Source of the DNA: JBMORL01 sp049322335
Lineage (GTDB): Bacteria; Bacteroidota; Bacteroidia; Flavobacteriales_D; UBA2798
Assembly: GCA_049322335.1 (NCBI GenBank)
Contig: JBMORL010000021.1
Location: 1-28,213, forward strand
Reading direction: 5' to 3'
Length of the DNA stretch: 28,213 nt
Below are positions 15,180-25,300 of the stretch, in pieces. Numbering within the stretch: the first letter of the stretch is position 1; each line of letters starts with the position of its first letter. Under the pieces are notes generated by a model that was not told the DNA's origin, ran no database searches, and worked only from the letters and a program-made list of their open reading frames with translations. The position numbers and the translations under genes are program-made.

Positions 15180-15210
15180 CATCGTGACTTTGCGTTATTT
15201 AGATTTTGTT

Positions 15211-17607
15211 TCATATACGAATTCCTATCACGCAAACATCATCAATTTGTTCAAGATCGGTGATATTTTCTGAATTGTTTTTCCACTTTCTCCAGTGTTC
15301 AAAAGCGTTATCTAATATTTTCTTTTGTTCGTTCATAGGAAAATTAACGGAAGCAAGAATGATTTCTTTCAATTGGGCATATTTGAATTTTTTTCCTGCA
15401 GGCCCGCCAAACTGGTCTGCGTATCCATCACTGAAAAGATACAATGCGTCACCTGGTTTCAGTTCCATAGCGTGCTGAGAAAACGGTTTTCTGTCTTCAA
15501 ATAATCCGATGGGCTGTTTGTCGGGCTTGATTTCTTTGAGACAAAAGTCATGAGCCGCCAGGGATAAGGTGGATTCTGATTTTGAGGTTTTATTACTTGT
15601 CTCCTGCCCCTTGTCCCCTTGTCCCTTTCGTACTATCCATAACGGGTTATTTGCACCCGCCCATTGCAGCAAATTCTTTTCTGTATCCAGCACGCAGAGA
15701 GAAATATCCATGCCGTCACGTATCTCTTTGTTTTCATTTTGACGAAAACTTTCTTCCACCAGTTCTGATATTTTATCCAGTATCAGTGCGGGATCCGTTA
15801 GTTTGAATTCCTTTACCGCACGGTTAAGGGCATTATGGGCCACAATGCTTACAAACCCTCCCGGAACCCCATGGCCGGTACAATCCACCACGGCAAACAG
15901 AATTTTTTTATTTATCTGTTCAAACCAGTAAAAATCACCACTTACAATGTCTTTGGGTTTATACAGAATAAAATAATCGGAAAAAGCAGCATTCATTTTT
16001 TCGGAAGGAGGAAGAATAGCATCCTGTAATCGTTTCGCGTATTGAATACTGTCGGTAATGTCTTTGTTTTTTTCTTCAATGACGTGTTTTTGTGCCGAGA
16101 TTTCTGCGTTTTGCCTGCTTATTACTGTATTTCGTTCGGTAAGTGCCGTGTTGGCTCTTTTCTTTTCGCGGTAATTTTTAAGCACAACAAAAACAACAAT
16201 AAGCAAACTGCAAATTCCGGAAATAAAAAGAATATTGATAAACCGCTGGCGTTGCTTTTCAGTTTCCCGTTTAAGTTTTTCCTGTTCTTCTTTTTGTATT
16301 TGTTCAAGTTCTATTTTGTGTTGCTGGTCGCGAAATTCTGCTTCCATTTCTTTTCTTACCATCAATTCATGGTCTTTCTTGTTACTTATGCTGTCAACAA
16401 TTTCATGGTGACGTTCCAGGAATTTCAATGCTGATTTATAATCGCCTTTTAGTTCGTATACCTGGGAAGCGGTCATGTAAAGTTTTTCAATCCTCACATA
16501 AGTATATTCCCTGGAAACTTTAATTCCTTCATTCAGAAATTTTTCAGCATTAACAACATCTTTTTTGCGGATATAAATAGAGGCAAGCGTATTGGCTAAT
16601 TCTATTTTGTTGGCGGGATCATCCTGTTGTGCGGCCATCGCAAATCCATCCAGCGAAATTTTTTCTGCCTGTTCGAGGCTGTCGGTTTTCATATAGCAAA
16701 GCCCGAGATTTTGCATAGACATGGTGATGCCCACGTTGTCGCCAATAATTTTTTTCTTTTCCAGCGATTTTTTATGCCAGGCAATGGCCTCGTCCCATTT
16801 TTGAAGATCCATCATGGCCGAACCAATGTTGTTGTATCCCATGGCAAGATCCTGTGGGTGGCCCATTTTTTCATAAATTTCCTGTGCTTCCAGCTGTATC
16901 TGCAGCTCTTTTTGATATTCACCCTGCGCCTGGTACACCAGTCCGATATTGGTTTTTACTCCGGCAAGCCCCAACTCGTTACCCAGGTAAGAAGCTACTT
17001 CCATGGAAGAAAAAAGAAATTTTATAGCGTTGTTGAAATCACCTTTGAAGTAGTATACCAAACCGATATTACTTAATGAGGTCTGACATCCCGAAAGATT
17101 GTTTTCTGATTTGCGAATAGACAAACTTTTAAAATGATGTTCAAGCGATTTGTCGTATTCGCCCAGGTAATCATACGCAATTCCTGTATTATGGTATATA
17201 ATGGCCAGTGTTTGGCGGTCATCCGAATCGCCAAATATTTTTTTTGCTTCCAGCTGGCATTCGAGGGCTTTTTTGAAATCACCGGTGTAATTGTGAGCTA
17301 ATCCGGTGTAGGAAAGAATTTTCGCTTTTTCTTCTTTTGTTCCCGCGTGTTGAAGAGCTTCTTTTCCGTAATAAATAGCTGAATCAGGTTTATATCCTGT
17401 ATAAAAATCCATCAGTTCCGCATACGCCTTGAGCTTTATCCGGCTATCGGGTGATTTTATTTTTTCCAGGTAAGTATGCAGGAGATTATCCTGTGCCGCT
17501 GTTGTAAGCGAAAGGAGGAAAAAAACGATATAGGAAGAAATACGAATAGCAATAATTTTCCACGAAGATAAAAGAATTGGGCGAAACGGATTATATACGT
17601 ATACCAA
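15211..17607 (-). CDS. TPR-domain membrane receptor with SpoIIE/PP2C phosphatase output, 798 aa
   Basis: A membrane-bound regulatory serine/threonine phosphatase. SpoIIE-type domains dephosphorylate anti-sigma-factor antagonists or similar proteins. An N-terminal hydrophobic export segment (ISSYIVFFLLSLTTAAQ, residues 23-39) leads to about seven TPRs (residues about 90-405; YHNTGIAYDYLGEYDKSLEH, SNIGLVYYFKGDFNNAIKFL, YNNIGSAMMDLQKWDEAIAW). A coiled coil (about 415-455), one transmembrane helix (INILFISGICSLLIVVFVVL) and a second coiled coil (about 480-520) follow. SpoIIE runs from about 545 to 798 with SGDFYWF, VDCTGHGVPGGF, RDGMDISLCVLD, LFSDGYADQFGG and IDDVCVIGIRI. The start is unusual: a TTG at 17607, directly after an in-frame stop, overlapping the upstream gene by 17 nt. 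No ATG occurs before the TPR region. Residues 661-687 are a low-complexity insert in the phosphatase domain. Confidence 0.85.
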   Translation of the reverse strand: MVYVYNPFRPILLSSWKIIAIRISSYIVFFLLSLTTAAQDNLLHTYLEKIKSPDSRIKLKAYAELMDFYTGYKPDSAIYYGKEALQHAGTKEEKAKILSYTGLAHNYTGDFKKALECQLEAKKIFGDSDDRQTLAIIYHNTGIAYDYLGEYDKSLEHHFKSLSIRKSENNLSGCQTSLSNIGLVYYFKGDFNNAIKFLFSSMEVASYLGNELGLAGVKTNIGLVYQAQGEYQKELQIQLEAQEIYEKMGHPQDLAMGYNNIGSAMMDLQKWDEAIAWHKKSLEKKKIIGDNVGITMSMQNLGLCYMKTDSLEQAEKISLDGFAMAAQQDDPANKIELANTLASIYIRKKDVVNAEKFLNEGIKVSREYTYVRIEKLYMTASQVYELKGDYKSALKFLERHHEIVDSISNKKDHELMVRKEMEAEFRDQQHKIELEQIQKEEQEKLKRETEKQRQRFINILFISGICSLLIVVFVVLKNYREKKRANTALTERNTVISRQNAEISAQKHVIEEKNKDITDSIQYAKRLQDAILPPSEKMNAAFSDYFILYKPKDIVSGDFYWFEQINKKILFAVVDCTGHGVPGGFVSIVAHNALNRAVKEFKLTDPALILDKISELVEESFRQNENKEIRDGMDISLCVLDTEKNLLQWAGANNPLWIVRKGQGDKGQETSNKTSKSESTLSLAAHDFCLKEIKPDKQPIGLFEDRKPFSQHAMELKPGDALYLFSDGYADQFGGPAGKKFKYAQLKEIILASVNFPMNEQKKILDNAFEHWRKWKNNSENITDLEQIDDVCVIGIRI
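15596..15625 (-). repeat. Octamer short tandem repeat inside the TPR-SpoIIE gene
   Basis: Plus strand CTTGTCCC occurs twice back to back (15610-15617, 15618-15625), preceded by the variant CTTGTCTC plus CTGCCC (15596-15609). On the coding strand the unit is GGGACAAG. It encodes part of the insert KGQGDKGQETS, between the GANNPLWIV strand and the next conserved strand of the SpoIIE domain. An eight-base unit is not a multiple of three, so gain or loss of one copy would shift the frame. Confidence 0.6.
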
Positions 17608-20600
17608 TTAACAAAATGTCATCCACCTGCTTTAATTCTCCTTTCCATTTCTCAAATTCCTGTTCAATGCGGCTTTTTTGATCTTTCATGGGCAACGGCT
17701 GGATATCCACCAACAGTTGTTTGAGATTTTTTTTCATAAATTTTTTTCCCAGGGGTCCGCCAAACTGGTCAAGCAACCCGTCTGTACACATATATAACGC
17801 ATCTCCTTTTTGCAACTGAATGGCGTGTGAAAAGAATCGTTTTTCATCATATTGATATCCGCCTATGGATTCTTTCAGTGGTTCCAGCTCGGTGATTTCA
17901 TTATTTCGAAGAAGATACAGGGGAATATTGGCGCCTGAAAATTGTGCCTCCATGGTTTCGGTATCAATAGCACAAAAAGCAACATCCATTCCGTCTTTTG
18001 CTTCTTTGTTGTCGCCTTCCTGATGCAGCGCGGCCATCACCTGGCGGTCGAGCAAATGCAACACCTGTTCGGCCCTCGACACATTTTTGTTGTTTACAAT
18101 CTGGTGCAGGTATTCGTTTCCAATCATACTCATAAATGCCCCCGGAACACCATGACCCGTACAATCAGATACCGCAAACACAAACATTTTATTCACTTTG
18201 CTGAACCAATAGAAATCTCCGCTTACAATGTCTCTTGGTTTATACAGGATAAATGATTCAGGGAAAGATTCGTTCAACTTATTCACAGGAGGAAAAATAG
18301 CTTCCTGAATTCTGCGGGCATAACGTACGCTGTCAAGAAAATCTTTATTGGATTGTTCCAGCGCCAGCTCGGCATTTTTGCGGTCGGTGATATCCGTATA
18401 AATGGCAACAATTTTTTGCAAACCGTTTTGATCGTAAATAGGAGCCAGCGATCCGCGCGTCCATACCAGCGTTCCTGTTTTGGATGTGTGTGTAGAATCA
18501 TAAACGATGGGCTCGTTATGCGTTTTAAGTTTTTCAAGAAAGAAGGGCATATCTGCTCTTGAACTTAACTCCACCAGTGTTTTGCATTTTCCATATTGGC
18601 TTTTTTCAAATTCTTCCTTGTTATATCCCGAAAGGCGGTAGAACGCGTGGTTAAACCATTCGATATTTCCTTCACGATCGCAAATTAATACACCGTCATG
18701 CATGCGTGAGGCAACGATAGATAATTTTTGCAATTCGGTTTTTTGTTCATTCAGTTCAGCGGTTCTTATTCTTACTTTTTCTTCGAGTTTGCGTTTGGCC
18801 AGCCTCAGGCGCCTGGTGCGGACAACGATAAATCCATAAACAAAAACAACAATGGAAGAAGAAAGCAAAAGAAAAAACCAGTTGCTTTTCCAAAACGGGG
18901 AAGAAATAGAAAAGGAATAAGAGATGGCATCACTCCAGTGGCCGTCACCATTTCCCGCCCTTACCCTGAATGTATATTTACCCGGTGGAAGATTAGAGTA
19001 AGTGGCAAAATTTTCATACGATTCGGGCGACCACCCGTCATCGAAGCCTTCCAGCATAAACTGGTATTTTATCCTTTCAGGGTTTTTATAATCAAAGGCA
19101 ATAAAATCAAAAGTAAGGTGATTGTCATTATAGCGAAGCCTGAGTTTTTCCGGAACCAGGTAATAATTTCCCGTCTCCGGATAGTTTTTTCTCCAGTCAA
19201 CCGGTTGATACAGCAGCCTGATGCCCGTTAGTACCACCTGCGGTGGATTTTTGCTGACGGGAGCATCGGTTGGAGTATAGCGGGTTAATCCTTTTATGGT
19301 GCCAAACCAAAGATTTCCTTTTTCATCAGCGAGCCCGGCATTAATATTGCATTCAATTCCCGTAAACCCGTCTCCCTTGCCAAAGTGACGTACAGAAGTT
19401 AATTCGCCTTTTTCTGAAAGTGAAATTTTATCAATACCATTATCTGAGCCCACCCACAACGCATTGTCATAATAAATCATGGTGTAAAGATTATCGGAAG
19501 ACAAACCTTCCTGCGTCCGTATATGGTCGTAACTGTTATCAGAACGCAACACAGAAATACTGTTATTGGTAAGAAACCACCGGTTGCCTCTTGAATCATC
19601 ATAGAAATCATATACTTCTTTGCTCCCGTATTCATCCGCTATTTTGTAGTGCATAAGCTCATCGCCATTCACTACGCTGTAACCGCGGGCGGAGCAGATA
19701 ATTATTTTTCCCCGGACATCCTGCCTGATAGTATACACCGGTATGCCCGAAAAAACCTCTTCATGAAAAGGGAAAAAATTAGTTCCGTCATATTTCCACA
19801 CGCCCTTTAACGTTCCCAGCCACATAGCGCGAGATTTATCCTGGAAAAAACAAAAAGTAACAGAGGGAACAGCTTCTCCGAAACATTCTTTTTTATTATC
19901 CGAAAAACGACTTACCCCGCCACTGGTGGAGGTCCAGATGTTTCCTGCCACATCTTCGTATATGGCCAGAACGTTATTGTCACACAGGTGACCGGATTCC
20001 GAGGTGTAATACGAAAATGTTTTTCCGTTATGGCACACCAGGCCATTTTCTGTACCTATCCATATATTGGAAAGAACATCCTGCATCACGTCTTTAACCA
20101 TGTTACCGGGCAACCCCGAATATTTATTAAAATGTACAAACGATTCCCCTCCGAAACGCGAAATTCCAGAACCGTCTGTTCCTATCCATAAATTTCCTCC
20201 GCTGTCTTCAAATAACGCCAGGAGATAGTTAGTGGGCAGCCCGTTATCTTCATTGAACCATGTTAGCTTTTCATTTGTGCCTATTCTCCATAATCCTTTT
20301 CCTGCCGCAGCAATCCAGAAATTTTTCTGTTTGTCTTTTATCACTTGTGTAATATCAAGCGGGGGAAGCTGTGTATTATAGGGCTTGAATTCATCACCCG
20401 ATAAATAAAAGACTCCGTTATCGGTAAATACCAGGAGATTTCCCCCGTGATCTTCGGTGATATCATAAATGGTTTTGGAAGGAAGGCCAAATTTTTCGGT
20501 GACATTAATTACTTTTCCGTTTTCATGATAGGCAATACCATATTCAAGTGATCCTACCCACATTTTTCCGTCACGGCTTTCAAACAAAGAGTTTACTTTA

Positions 20601-21085
20601 CTAAAACCCAATCCATCGTTGATAGAATATTTTTCAAATTGACGGCCATTATATACAATTACGCCACTCTGCCGGGTTCCGACCCATATTCGTCCTTGCG
20701 AATCTTCTTTTAGCTCCAAAATACCGTCATCGCGAACACCCTCATAACCATTAAATTTTTCAAACTTTCCCCCCGAAAAACGGTTTAAACCCGAATATGT
20801 TCCCACCCACAAATTGCCTTTTGAATCACAGAGAACGGAATAAACAACATTATGATTCAGGCCATTTTCTTTTTTATAAACCCTGAATGTCTTTCCGTTG
20901 AAACAGTTCAGCCCCCCTCCTTGTGTGGCAATCCATAAAAATCCCTGCTGATCTTGTGTAAGTGCATAAACCTGCGATTGCGAAAGCCCCTCATCCAGGC
21001 TATAGTTTTTAAAATTATAAACCTGTGCACGAACCGAAAGACAACAGAAGAGAATAAAAACAGTATAGAAAAAAATTTTCCGCAT
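17591..21085 (-). CDS. Reg_prop beta-propeller / Y_Y_Y / PAS receptor with SpoIIE phosphatase output, 1164 aa
   Basis: A one-protein transmembrane sensor. Signal peptide MRKIFFYTVFILFCCLSVRA, then residues about 25-605 of reg_prop blades with repeating G-(N/K)-(L/I/M)-W-(V/I)-G-T motifs (GNLWVGTYSGLNRFSGG, GRIWVGTRQSG, GNLWIGTDGSG, SNIWIGTENGL, GNLWFGTIKGL), likely two seven-bladed propellers. A Y_Y_Y domain (about 645-730; GFDDGWSPESYENFATYSNL, PPGKYTFRVRAGNGDGHWS), a transmembrane helix (735-756), a coiled linker, a PAS domain (about 785-905; WFNHAFYRLSGYN, IYTDITDRK) and SpoIIE (about 945-1164; SGDFYWF, SDCTGHGVPGAF, KDGMDVAF, CTDGLLDQFGG, VDDILLIGIRI) follow. The periplasmic half is that of hybrid two-component systems, but the output is a phosphatase instead of kinase and AraC domains. 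Starts 20 bp after the esterase stop and overlaps the next gene. Confidence 0.9.
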   Translation of the reverse strand: MRKIFFYTVFILFCCLSVRAQVYNFKNYSLDEGLSQSQVYALTQDQQGFLWIATQGGGLNCFNGKTFRVYKKENGLNHNVVYSVLCDSKGNLWVGTYSGLNRFSGGKFEKFNGYEGVRDDGILELKEDSQGRIWVGTRQSGVIVYNGRQFEKYSINDGLGFSKVNSLFESRDGKMWVGSLEYGIAYHENGKVINVTEKFGLPSKTIYDITEDHGGNLLVFTDNGVFYLSGDEFKPYNTQLPPLDITQVIKDKQKNFWIAAAGKGLWRIGTNEKLTWFNEDNGLPTNYLLALFEDSGGNLWIGTDGSGISRFGGESFVHFNKYSGLPGNMVKDVMQDVLSNIWIGTENGLVCHNGKTFSYYTSESGHLCDNNVLAIYEDVAGNIWTSTSGGVSRFSDNKKECFGEAVPSVTFCFFQDKSRAMWLGTLKGVWKYDGTNFFPFHEEVFSGIPVYTIRQDVRGKIIICSARGYSVVNGDELMHYKIADEYGSKEVYDFYDDSRGNRWFLTNNSISVLRSDNSYDHIRTQEGLSSDNLYTMIYYDNALWVGSDNGIDKISLSEKGELTSVRHFGKGDGFTGIECNINAGLADEKGNLWFGTIKGLTRYTPTDAPVSKNPPQVVLTGIRLLYQPVDWRKNYPETGNYYLVPEKLRLRYNDNHLTFDFIAFDYKNPERIKYQFMLEGFDDGWSPESYENFATYSNLPPGKYTFRVRAGNGDGHWSDAISYSFSISSPFWKSNWFFLLLSSSIVVFVYGFIVVRTRRLRLAKRKLEEKVRIRTAELNEQKTELQKLSIVASRMHDGVLICDREGNIEWFNHAFYRLSGYNKEEFEKSQYGKCKTLVELSSRADMPFFLEKLKTHNEPIVYDSTHTSKTGTLVWTRGSLAPIYDQNGLQKIVAIYTDITDRKNAELALEQSNKDFLDSVRYARRIQEAIFPPVNKLNESFPESFILYKPRDIVSGDFYWFSKVNKMFVFAVSDCTGHGVPGAFMSMIGNEYLHQIVNNKNVSRAEQVLHLLDRQVMAALHQEGDNKEAKDGMDVAFCAIDTETMEAQFSGANIPLYLLRNNEITELEPLKESIGGYQYDEKRFFSHAIQLQKGDALYMCTDGLLDQFGGPLGKKFMKKNLKQLLVDIQPLPMKDQKSRIEQEFEKWKGELKQVDDILLIGIRI

Positions 21086-21105
21086 CCGACCAAGATACTA
21101 AATTT

Positions 21106-21930
21106 CTATTTAGCATGGCGGATAAAAAAGCGAATCATTTTATCGCTGGTTTTTTCCCAGAAAAAGTAGTCGTGGCCACCATCAGGATCAGAAAAAAATT
21201 CAACCGCTGTTTTACCTGTGGAAACGAGTTTTTTATAAAAACTTTCTGATTGACTGAAGGGACAAACAGCATCTTTTTTTCCATGAGCAATGAATATGGG
21301 CACCCTGAATTCACCGGCCCGGTTATAAATATTATCCCGCCCGGCCCAGCGTTTGGGAAATTTTTTAAAACTTCCGTAATATCCGTTGTTGATAGGCTCA
21401 TCCGGAATTTTTGTTTGATCGAAATCAGCCGAAAGAGCAGCGCAGGCGTTGAAAATTTCAGGGTTTTCGAGCGCAAATAAAGAAGCTCCCCTTCCCCCTG
21501 TGGAAATACCGGCAACAAAGTTATTTTGGCCGGATTGTAACACTGAAAAATTATTCTGCAAATGTGTAAGCAGTGTATCATACATCCACTTGCGCGTTGG
21601 CCATATCCTGTATTTGGAAATAGTTTCAGGATATTGTTCATAATGATAAGTGGTTTTTCCCAATGAAGGGATGATAAGTACAAATCCCGAATCAAGAGCG
21701 GTTTTACAAAACCCGGTTTTTTCACACCATTGCTGCGGGGGAAGATTCCAGCCGTGCAGTAACAAAAGGTTTCCCCTGGCCTCAGCCGAAGGATAACGAA
21801 CAGAAACGACAACCGGGTTTTTCTGAAAGTATAAAGTAAAGGACGTGTCTTTTGAATTTCCGCAGCAGTAGTTGAAGCAACTGCTACACAAATAATACAA
21901 TGTTGTGAATACAAACACAAAAACTTTCAT
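21106..21930 (-). CDS. Secreted alpha/beta hydrolase, esterase D/feruloyl-esterase-like, 274 aa
   Basis: An exported serine hydrolase. From the ATG at 21930 the hydrophobic N-terminus MKVFVFVFTTLYYLCSSCFN acts as a signal sequence; a Cys-rich stretch (CSSC, then CC) could allow lipidation, but no clean lipobox is seen. The fold signatures are LLLLHGWN (oxyanion region), nucleophile Ser143 in VAGISTGGRGAS, acid Asp220 in HGKKDAVCPF and His253 in DPDGGHDYFFWE, giving a complete catalytic triad. GGHDYxFW resembles esterase D, antigen 85 and xylan/feruloyl esterase families. Substrate unknown. An in-frame ATG at 21963 adds MAGNICCIFIT and cannot be excluded. It is the first gene of the minus-strand unit with the two SpoIIE receptors, 20 bp from the next ATG, so co-expression is likely. 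Confidence 0.8.
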   Translation of the reverse strand: MKVFVFVFTTLYYLCSSCFNYCCGNSKDTSFTLYFQKNPVVVSVRYPSAEARGNLLLLHGWNLPPQQWCEKTGFCKTALDSGFVLIIPSLGKTTYHYEQYPETISKYRIWPTRKWMYDTLLTHLQNNFSVLQSGQNNFVAGISTGGRGASLFALENPEIFNACAALSADFDQTKIPDEPINNGYYGSFKKFPKRWAGRDNIYNRAGEFRVPIFIAHGKKDAVCPFSQSESFYKKLVSTGKTAVEFFSDPDGGHDYFFWEKTSDKMIRFFIRHAK

Positions 21931-22368
21931 GGTAATAAATATACAACAAATATTCCCGGCCATTCATTTGCGGCTGAAATTTTTTGACCACGATATTCAT
22001 AATGCTTTTCTGTCCCGGAAATAAATTCAGATAATAGTAAAGTAGTTTGCAGACAAAATGTGGCGCATTAACCGGATCATTTAACTAACGTTCACCGTAT
22101 TAGTGTTGTTTTACAGGTGTTGAAAAATAGTTGTATGGCCATGCCGGTATATGTGATAAAAGCCCGCTGAAACCCTTGAAAACACTGTGTTTTTTAAACC
22201 CTTTGTTGTAAATTTAACAAAAAGAAATATGCAGAGCCGGAAAGATTGTAATTAGAAATCAAAGAGTTATTAACTGCTGACGGATGTTTCCAAATTCAGG
22301 TTGTCTTTTGGGTTGTATATCTGGTAAATAATTATTAAACTTCGGGATATCTTTAAAACCAACGGCCC
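21931..22368. other. Divergent intergenic region, no gene seen
   Basis: About 440 AT-rich bases between the esterase gene (leftward) and the giant BNR/Ig-repeat gene (rightward). No ORF, tRNA or strong hairpin. It must hold both promoters. For the rightward gene TATCTTTA at 22348-22355, one mismatch from TAnnTTTG and 13 nt before the ATG, is the best candidate. Small symmetric motifs occur: TTTGTT/AACAAA arms at 22202-22221, and AAAACAC/GTGTTTT at 22179-22193. These could be operator-like but are weak. Confidence 0.4.
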
Positions 22369-25300
22369 ATGAAAAAAGCCTTACGTTCTGCCTCCGCGCT
22401 TTTTTTCCTTCTTTTTTCTTTCACCGCTTTTTCCCAGCAATGGGTAGAGATGATGAAAAATCCTGATGTTAACTTTTATGAAACACAGGAAGAGTTTAAC
22501 AGCTATTGGGCCAACCGTCCTTATGAAAGAGGAAAAGGATACAAGGTTTTTCGCAGATGGGAAAATTTTGTTGAACCCCGTGTTTTTCCAAAAGGAGATG
22601 TAAAAGACGCATATCGCGCCAAAGACGAATACCAGAAATGGGCGCAACAGCATCCCGATTTACTGGCCAATGAAAGAGCGGCTAACTGGACGCCTCTTGG
22701 TCCCACCGGTGCTCCCATTGGCGGAGGGGCAGGAAGAATTAACGCTGTTCGTTTTATGCCGGGAACACCCACTACAATTTTTGCCTGCGCACCCGCAGGA
22801 GGATTGTGGGTGTCTACCAATAACGGTGCTTCGTGGTCTACCAATACCGATCAGCTGGCGGTAATCGGCTGCACCGATATTGCCATCGATCCCACCAACA
22901 CTCAAATCAGGTACCTGGCTACCGGTGATGGTGACGCAGGAGATACTTACAGTATAGGCGTGCTCAAATCAACCGATGGAGGAGTTACATGGAATACCAC
23001 CGGTTTATCATGGACCGTAAACCAGGGAAGAACGATTTCGCGCCTTTTGATTAATCCATCTAACCCCCAGGTGCTTTTAGCAGCAACCAGCAATGGTATT
23101 TACAGAACAGCCAACGGGGGAACCAGCTGGGCACAGGTACAAACCGGAAACTTTATGGATATGGAATTCCGGCCCACCGATCCCAATACTGTTTATGCCT
23201 GCGGAACGACTTTCTGGAAATCCACCAACGGGGGAACCAGTTTTGCACAGATAACAGCAGGTGTTCCGGCAACTAACGTTGGCCGGCTTGCTATTGCTAC
23301 TACTGATGCCAATACCGCGTATGTGTATATGATTGCCGCCAATTCCACGAACTATGGGTTTATTGGTGTCTACCGGTCTGTTGATAACGGAACCACGTTT
23401 ACCACACGGTCTACTTCTCCTAACCTCTTAGGCTGGTCGTCTACAGGTGGTGATACGGGCGGACAGGGTTGGTATGATCTTGCCATTGCCGCTTCTCCTA
23501 CCAACCAGGATGTAGTTATTGTTGGCGGGATCAATATCTGGAGATCCACCAACGGAGGAACCAACTGGACACTCAACGGCCACTGGACCGGAACAGGCGC
23601 TCCTTATGTTCACGCAGATATTCACGATCTTATTTTCCTTCCCGGAAACGGAACCACTTACCTCTCGGGGAATGACGGAGGTGTTTTCAGAACCACCAAT
23701 AGTGGTGGTGCATGGAGCGATATCAGTACCGGAATGCAAATAGCACAACAATATGAAATAGGATTATCCACATCTAACGCTACGCTCCTTTTAGCAGGGC
23801 ACCAGGATAACGGAACCAACCGTATGAATGGCGTCACGTGGACTGAAGTATACGGAGGAGATGGCATGCAATGTTTTATAGACCGAACCAACAATAACAC
23901 GTATTACGCTGCTTATGTAAATGGAGATTTTCAGCGTTCTACCAATGGTGGAGGAGCCTGGACAAATATCATTACCGGTTTAACCGGAACAGCAGCGTGG
24001 GAAGCGCCCTGGCACCAGGATCCCACTACCGCAAATACACTTTATGCCGGATACCAGCAAATGTTCCGTTCCACCAACCAGGGAACCAACTGGGCACAGG
24101 TAGGAACGCTTACCGGAACCAACACCGTGGTTGAATTTGATATTGCCCCTTCCAATAACCAGATTCTTTACACGGTAAAATCAAATGCCGTTTTCAAAAC
24201 AACCAATGGCGGAACCAACTGGACAAATATTACCGGAACACTTCCGGTGGGCAGCGCTGCATTGACATACGTGGAAATAAGCCCCACTGATCCCAACCGT
24301 GTGTATGTAACGTTCTCCGGATATTCGTCAGGGAATAAAGTTTTCTTATCTACCAATGGAGGAACAACATGGACCAATTATTCCACCGGTTTACCTAATC
24401 TTCCTGTCAACTGTATTGTTTATCAAAACGGATCGGGTGACGGAGTGTATGTTGGAACAGATGTGGGAGTGTATTATCGTGATGGTTCGCTCACCACATG
24501 GCAACCCTATCTCACCGGACTCCCCAATGTAATTGTAAGAGATCTTGAAATTTATTATGCTACAGGAAAAATAAGAGCAGGAACATTTGGAAGAGGAACG
24601 TGGGAGTCGGATCTGTATTCGCCCGGGACTAATCCTCCTGTTGCAGATTTTACAGCCGACAGAACTTCAGTATGTGTCGGGCAAACAGTAAACTTCACGG
24701 ATATTTCCACCTACTCACCCACCAGCTGGAGCTGGACTTTCGGTGGAGGCGGAACACCCAATACTTCCACAGCACAAAACCCCTCTATTGTATGGAATAC
24801 TCCGGGAACATATACAGTTACACTTACGGCCACCAATGCCAACGGAAGTGATACTGAAACCAAAACGGCCTACATCACCGTATCTACACCAACGGCATTA
24901 CCGTTAGTTGAAGGATTTGAAGCAGCAGCTTTTGCCCCTGCAGGATGGGCCATTGTAGACGTTAACCTTAATGCGCTTACATGGGAACGTAACGGAACTT
25001 TAGGCGCTTATGGAACGAGTACCGCCTGTGCGATGTTCAATAACTACAACTATGATGACGGAGGAGCGCGCGATATGATGTGGACGCCAAAATACAGTTT
25101 CAGCGGACTAACGAGTGCCACACTTACGTTTGATGTGGCTTATGCAAGATATGACGCTACCTACAGTGATACGCTTTCCGTTCTTGTATCTACTGATTGC
25201 GGCCAGACATTTACCCAGGTTTTCATTAAAGGCGGAACAACACTGGCCACCAACGGGGGAGCAAATGTTACCGCTTCCATTTTTACACCAACTACAACGC

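Noticed and set aside
21135..21920. A 261-codon frame on the same strand as the esterase, in another phase
   Set aside because: It has no recognisable domain or export signal, while the esterase frame has a complete catalytic triad and fold motifs.
22369..24600. Sialidase activity based on Asp-box motifs
   Set aside because: Asp boxes are structural and common to sortilin-like and YVTN propellers; no catalytic arginine triad or Tyr/Glu pair could be identified.
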